A stretch of DNA of 64,000 nt, from assembly GCA_963555705.1 (NCBI GenBank), contig OY743179.1, positions 16,748,692-16,812,691 on the forward strand. Direction: 5' to 3'. The translations under genes and the position numbers were made by a program. A model generated the notes under the pieces. The model did no database searches, was not told the origin of the DNA, and saw nothing but the letters and a program-made list of their open reading frames with translations. The stretch is from Ligustrum vulgare (Eukaryota > Streptophyta > Magnoliopsida > Lamiales > Oleaceae). Position 1 is the first letter of the stretch. Every line of letters begins with the position of its first letter. Positions 58,421 through 64,000 of this stretch are shown in pieces.

Positions 58421-60229
58421 TCTTTCAAGTCGAACTCAGTAAATCTTTTTCAAAACATTTACGGGAATATTAAAATAATATTTGCAAATATTTGATAATA
58501 TGGCATTCATTTTTTATGGATCTAATCTTCTTTTCAAACGATCTATTTAAATGCATTATTTAAACGCGTAAAGGAGCGCTCCGCATGATATTGATTCCAT
58601 CAAGAAATAATAGAATAAAATATTGAAAAGGTGGGAATAATGAGATGATGCGTCGTTACCTTTATCAATATAGGGAAGATTTGGTGACAAGATTGAGAAC
58701 ATGAGATATTTTCTTAGATATTGTACCTGATTTTTTCGGTACACTAAAAGTAATAAAGGTGTACTGATTTGTACTATACAGAAATACGTACTGATAAAAT
58801 AAATATTGTATTGAACCAGAAGTTCATACATATGTACAAGTGAAATATCTTGTTAAACTAGAAGTTCTATAATTTAGCATGATTGATTAGATTCCAATTC
58901 AATAATGAGATTTATTGAGAATGCAAAATGGCATTCATTGAAGAACCTGAAGATTGTTCAGGTTAACAAGTTATCATTGCTGCTTATTCTCAAAAACAAA
59001 TTGATTATCTCACTAAGAAAATGTATGAGTGATTATTTGCTCAAGTAAAGATATTATGAGCAAAGTGATACATACTAGCATGAATATATTTCAAAGTCAT
59101 TAATGATTTTACGCATTAGTTGAGATAATAGAACATTATATTGCTAATGGTTTAGCAGATTAAAAGCCTCCAATTATTTGCTATAAGAACAACTTGAATA
59201 TAAATATTTCTCATGCAGCAATATTCTACATAAAAACATGTCAATACGATGAAATAAAGATTAGCTTGTGAAGCTTTATGATTTCTAAGAAGTGCGATAT
59301 CTATATACACTCTAACAAAACGCACTTAGATATATGATTATGATTATATACATAATTATGAATGACATGTGTTGCGGCATTTTTAGCCGACTGATATCAT
59401 ACAAGATTCTTGAATATTATGGGGAAATTAAACAATAACACACATGAAGCGTGATCAAGCTTAAAGTGTAATTATGCCTGAAGTATAATGACAATCGATT
59501 CCAAAAACAAATATATCTTGAATAATTGAAATTATCCCTTTGAGGCTAAATACTCATAGTGAGTAAAAGGGACATAGTTAAATGATAAGAGATTCAGGTC
59601 TGATAATAAAAATATAAAGAGATTTCTCTATACTATGTTTATATTGAGATGAAATGGAATCGATAAATAAGTCGACTGTATACATAAACAACCCTCTTAT
59701 GAAAATGAGGTTGATGAAATTATAATACTTTGGCCAAATATAAAAATCCCAAAGTATGGATTATTGTTATAGGACCTGAAGTCCAAACACTTAAATGTGT
59801 AAAGCCAGTAATTATTTGTACAAATGAAAAATATTACACAGTCGTAAAAGACGACTCATTAACTGCGAAATTTTTCAAAAACTGGCATGACATATGGTGT
59901 ATGAGACTATAATCTAGATCACTAGTTTGAGCTCTTTGATATACCAATGAGTGAGATCAAAATGTGTGATTCTCATCTCTGTACTTTGGGAGTATTCTTT
60001 GATGTATCAATTGATCGCGATACATTGGGATTTCAGGCGAAATGATTATAGATTATATCTTGAAATTGATATATATTTCAATGATTGATTATACTCCAGC
60101 AAATTAGAAATTGCAATTTATAAAGTGCAAGAACATACATGTATAAATCATTGAAATATTCAATTTGTCCAGAATAGTATTATTATAGAATGAAATGTGA
60201 TTCTTATATATATAAAATAAAATCACATG
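58421..60229. other. AT-rich region, no gene recognised
   Basis: Short frames such as 59730-59912 have no recognisable domain. The composition resembles decayed retroelement sequence, but no motif can be named. Confidence 0.35.
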
Positions 60230-60560
60230 AAAAAGAGTAAATAGCCAAATTAGGACTTATCGTTTGAGGTCGCTGCCTATTAAGGACCTATCGTTTTTTT
60301 TGTTGTTGGTAAAATTAGACCTCGAATCATCTTTCTTTGCCCGATAAGGACCTCCGTCCACCGCCGTTAACTTTTTTTCGAGTAAATAACCAAATAAGGA
60401 CCTATCGTTTTAGGTAACTGTCTATTAAGGACCTATCGTTTTGGTCGCTGCCTATTAAGGACCTATTGTTTTGATTAAATAGTCAAATAAGGACCTATCG
60501 TTTTTTTTCGCTGCCAATTTAGGACCTATCATTTATTTATTTATTTATTTGCAAGATCTT
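60230..60560. repeat. clustered AAGGACCTATCGTTTT repeats
   Basis: At least five copies of the motif, mostly preceded by CTGCCTATT or CCAAATA, occur between 60250 and 60535, with a CCGTCCACCGCCGTTAAC insert near 60355. Spacing is irregular (30-70 bp). Function unknown. Confidence 0.7.
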
Positions 60561-60879
60561 ACCCCGAATCACCTATCATTTCAAAGTTTTGCGTTTTAAT
60601 TTACTTTTAAAATATTGTCCCATCAAATTTCATTTCTCGTTATAATTTCATTGAACAATTCAAAAATACATTTATGCGTTTAATAATTTTTTTCTATTTT
60701 TAATTCAAATAATTATCTTTTAATCCTCTGTTGGGCAATACTATTTCGTTTATAAACACACATTTTGAACCATTTAAAGAATATGTTTATACTTTTAATG
60801 AATTTTTCTATTATTAACTCAAAAAAGTATGTTATAATTACCAATAAAAATAGATTTTTCATTCAGTAATGTAAATGCA

Positions 60880-61400
60880 TATAAGATAGCATAATAATGA
60901 ATAACGTGTTTGATTTGATGAGTACCAAATTGTGCGAAAATTATATGATATAATAATTTATTAGTCTTCAATATTGTTCAATTGTCATATATTTGATGAG
61001 TTAAGATTAAAAACATATTTATAATTTATTGTGATTTTTAAACGAAAATTGAGAAAAAAAAGTTAAATATGTAAGGCAAATACAAAGATTATAATAAATA
61101 TATTTATATCTTAAACAAACATCAATATTTGTACACATAATATTGCATCTAACATGATGCATAATTTCAGTTCAACGCAATGTTGAAAATCTATACTTAT
61201 ATATTTATAAAAGTAGGATAGTTTGACAAAATTTAATTATTAAATTCTTTATGTTTTAATATTATAATAAATAATTAATATGATATTATTATTTATATAT
61301 TTTGGTTATAATTATTATTATTTATTATTATTATTATTAACATTAATATTGAATGAGTTCAATCAATGTTTTTAATTATCAATATTAAAATTATTATTTA
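60880..61400. repeat. inverted relative of the 50.1-51.4 kb AT-rich repeat
   Basis: The reverse complement matches 50,090-50,700 in order, including AATGAGTTCAATCAATRTTT, TAATTATAACCAAAATATA (minus strand) and TTATAATAAATATATTTATATC. It is clearly more diverged than the two tandem copies are from each other. Confidence 0.7.
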
Positions 61401-62513
61401 ATCATTGATTTTAATTTATTTGTTGTTTTTAACATTATAAATCCTATGTGTAGTCATCAATAATTAAATTGTGTTTTAGTTATTAATTGTCAAATCATTT
61501 GTTATCTTTAATATTACAAATCAGATTTTCTAAAATATATATTATATATTATTATTATTATTATATATTTTAATAAATTAACCCTTTGTTCAGCAACTAT
61601 ATTTTTGTTTCAAGGTAAAATGTGTGGTTGAAAAATAGTTTAGAAAAAATATATAGTGAAAAAGTGAATTGAAAAAATGTGCTGCTTATAAATAATATAT
61701 AGAAAAAGTTATTTAATGAAGATTAATATTGAAGAGTTAATGCTTTGATTTTTTTTTAGTTAATAATATTAATAGAATGAGTAATATTTTTTAATCATTC
61801 TAAATTTTAATAATTTTTAAAGATTGTAAGGTATAATTTTTGCTATAATTTTGTAATCTCCAACTTTATTCGGTTATCGGATCGTTATAATCACGAAATT
61901 TTCAAAATTATTATTTTGACTAATTTTTGCAAATAAAGTTTTACTGGTTAAATTCAAATGTTTTGACTATTTCTTTTTTAATTATTGTGATTGATGTTTT
62001 TTAATGAAAATTAAAAAGTACGTTAAATATAAGAGACAAATATAAAAGTTATGAGAAATATGCTAATACATTTCACATGCATCAATATTCGTATACATAA
62101 TATTACATCAAATGTGATATACCATTAAAAAACATTTAAATTAACATTTTCAATGAAGTTATTAATAATTCATTAAAATTACTTGATAAATATTAACATA
62201 CAATCGTTCTATTTTTATTGAACAATCAAATTTCATAAACTAATTATCAAGATTTCAAACCAAACATGCTTTTTTTTGTTTTGAGAAATAATTTTTCAAA
62301 TTGACAAACCAAACGTGTTTTTAGCAATCTTAAAACACGTCCTTAAAAGTATAGAACTGCAAACGAATTCAAAATTGAAAATTGAAAACCAAAATGCAAC
62401 CCAAAGCCCTAAACCTGTAATTTTTTATTTTAAGATGGAAAAAATACACAAATACTAAACTATTAGAATCACATTTCATATTAACAATCTTATAAAATAG
62501 TTTTAAAAATTAG
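61401..62513. other. AT-rich spacer
   Basis: Poly-A/T-rich sequence with no ORF or defined element. A few TTTGG..CCAAA motifs suggest old MITEs. Confidence 0.4.
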
Positions 62514-62747
62514 ATGGAGGTGGTTGCTTCTCCTCCCACAGAAGAAATCGATTGGACTCTCACCGACAATATCCTCGTCTTCGCTGTGTCACCATTTGGT
62601 TGTGGATAATGGATTGAAAATGAATTATGTCTCTTCCTACACAATAAATCGATTGGACTCTCATCGACGATATCCTCGTCTTTGTTGTGTCACCATTTGG
62701 TTATGGAGAATGGATTGAAAATGGACTAGTGGGTAGGTGGGATTGAT
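62514..62747 (+). other. duplicated coding-like segment, 101-bp unit
   Basis: The ATG at 62514 reads MEVVASPPTEEIDWTLTDNI, then LVFAVSPFGCG and a stop. A second copy 101 bp downstream (62647-62747) repeats IDWTL and LVFVVSPFGYGEWIENG in another frame. It looks like a decayed first exon duplicated in tandem. Family unknown. Confidence 0.4.
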
Positions 62748-63400
62748 GAAGGTGGCGGGTGATCTATTGTTGCGTATGGTAGTAGTTGTAGTGTTGTTCT
62801 GGTCATGACAGTGGTAGTGAGGTGGTGGTGTTGGTGGATTGGAGATGCGGTATAGGTGCATAGAGATTGTTCCCAAATTTGTGGATATTGTAACTATCTG
62901 TGACCTGTGATGCATTGATTGTGATCAAACCTGTGACTAATTATGGCAAGGGCCGTAGGAAAGGCTTGAGTCGAGCTCGAGTTTGATTGTTTTCTACTGG
63001 ACACTAGTCTGCGAAAATTGTGAACCACTAAATTCATTGTTTTGTTATTCATTGTAGTTGTCATTCTGGTCATGCGTGCTACGAAAACTCGATAAGACTG
63101 GATATGCTATCAAGTCAAATTCGTACTGCGTACCAAAAATGCACATAGGGCTTGAAGATTATTTTTGCGGTGCATCTTGTAATGTTTGTCGTTTGTATAA
63201 TTTTACAATCTATCTGTATAAGTTAAATCTGGACATTCTACCGAGACTATCATTCTTAACAATAATGGTAATTGTGAATGCTGCCAAAGACACGCTCTAG
63301 AAAACAAAGAAAAAGAGAACAAATGTTATTTTTCGGATAAATTCAATATTTGCTTAAATAAATACAAAGAGAGGAATTTAAAAATCTTTAAAATTTTGGC

Positions 63401-63625
63401 TCATTTCTCCAATCTTTCAGCAAAATCCATGGGTTGATGCTCTTCAAAAATCTCCCATTTTATGGTAGCCCTAAAAACATCCTTAAAATTCTCAGTAGTT
63501 GATGGCAACCTGCTGATAGTGTACGTAACCGTATGCAAGGATATGTGCTGATAAAGGCTGCTAATAAGCAATTTGGGGAATGATAGATTACGCCCCTTAT
63601 TTTCTGGAGTTGGAGCAGGAAACAT
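63401..63625 (-). other. unrecognised minus-strand ORF, possible exon
   Basis: The frame contains MFPAPTPENKGRNLSFPKLL, SLYQHISLHTVTYTISRLP and FKDVFRATIKWEIFEEHQPM, ending at a TGA. The composition is coding-like, but no family is recognised and no splice partner is evident. It lies near the right edge, so the gene could continue outside. Confidence 0.3.
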
Positions 63626-63858
63626 CAGCTAATAACCTTTCAGTGCAGAATTTATTTTTCAGAACATTTTCTAGTTGCTCAACTATCACTGAAAATAAAC
63701 CTGCCAAAGGACGGGGAAGAAATGGTGAAGTGAAGAGAGATTTTAGTTGAGAGGCATAACCTTTATTTCAATGAAATGAAATCATGACTAGAAAACTAGG
63801 TTAAAGACAACAAATTTACCTACTGAGCATGCTTAATAGTGAAAAGAAAACGAGTTTT

Positions 63859-63871
63859 GGGGGGGGGGGGG
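63859..63871. repeat. 13-G homopolymer
   Basis: An uninterrupted G13 in AT-rich DNA. Its exact length could be a sequencing uncertainty. Confidence 0.85.
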
Positions 63872-64000
63872 AAACTTATGCTGGTCAGAACAAACTTAGG
63901 CTGGTCAGGCTAGGAATGGTCAAAAGAATGTTATGTTATACTTCAAGAGTATAGATGAGCAAAAATTAAGTCAAAGGTACTGTCATGCATTAGTCATGAC

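Overview
This is a plant nuclear window, very probably from a eudicot. It is AT-rich, has GT-AG introns and plant-type genes, and is packed with plant transposon families: hAT, Mutator-like, Tourist- and Stowaway-like MITEs, Helitron, Ty3/gypsy, LINE and the Cassandra TRIM. A lamiid (Lamiales-like) source is only a weak impression. Gene density is very low. Two genes look intact, several are broken gene fragments, and the rest is layered repeats.

Region 1 (1-7.7 kb) is a minus-strand, eight-exon gene for an NDUFAF2-like (NDUFA12-family) complex I protein. Its introns are swollen by a hAT MITE, an RTE-type LINE fragment, small MITEs and a hAT transposase fragment. Region 2 (9.3-19.5 kb) holds a MATE transporter gene that has lost its 5' half, then a chimeric gypsy element, a DUF4283 (LINE-type) ORF and a degenerate Tat-like gypsy gag-protease-RT stretch.

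Region 3 (20-24.2 kb) has a hAT MITE nested in an older MITE, then three unrelated coding scraps in a row (DUF4283 N-terminus, germin-like C-terminus, importin-alpha C-terminus) and an AT-rich tandem repeat. Region 4 (24.4-26 kb) is the clearest gene: an intact two-exon UGT88-type UDP-glycosyltransferase with a TATA box.

Region 5 (27-33.3 kb) carries a BED-finger hAT with an exact 8-bp target duplication, a second hAT MITE with an exact 8-bp duplication, and three long inverted-repeat (foldback) structures. Region 6 (35-46.7 kb) is dominated by three related 2.2-3.5 kb elements starting TGTAGCG or ending CGTTACA. Two have exact 5-bp target duplications, so they look like solo LTRs. The third sits inside the helicase ORF of a Helitron whose 3' hairpin and CTAA end are still visible at 44,029-44,055.

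Region 7 (47.2-54 kb) has a nearly complete hAT transposase broken by one stop and one frameshift, a 601-bp tandem duplication, and a Mutator-like element with long terminal inverted repeats and a 9-bp target duplication. A Cassandra LTR containing a 5S-rRNA-derived segment lies inside that element. Region 8 (54-64 kb) holds LTR fragments, a LOG-type cytokinin-activating enzyme pseudogene cut off by an LTR, an unrecognised ORF and repeats.

The genes do not form a pathway or cluster. The window is best read as a record of nested transposon insertion around two surviving genes. All splice models and element ends were read by eye. No database search was possible.
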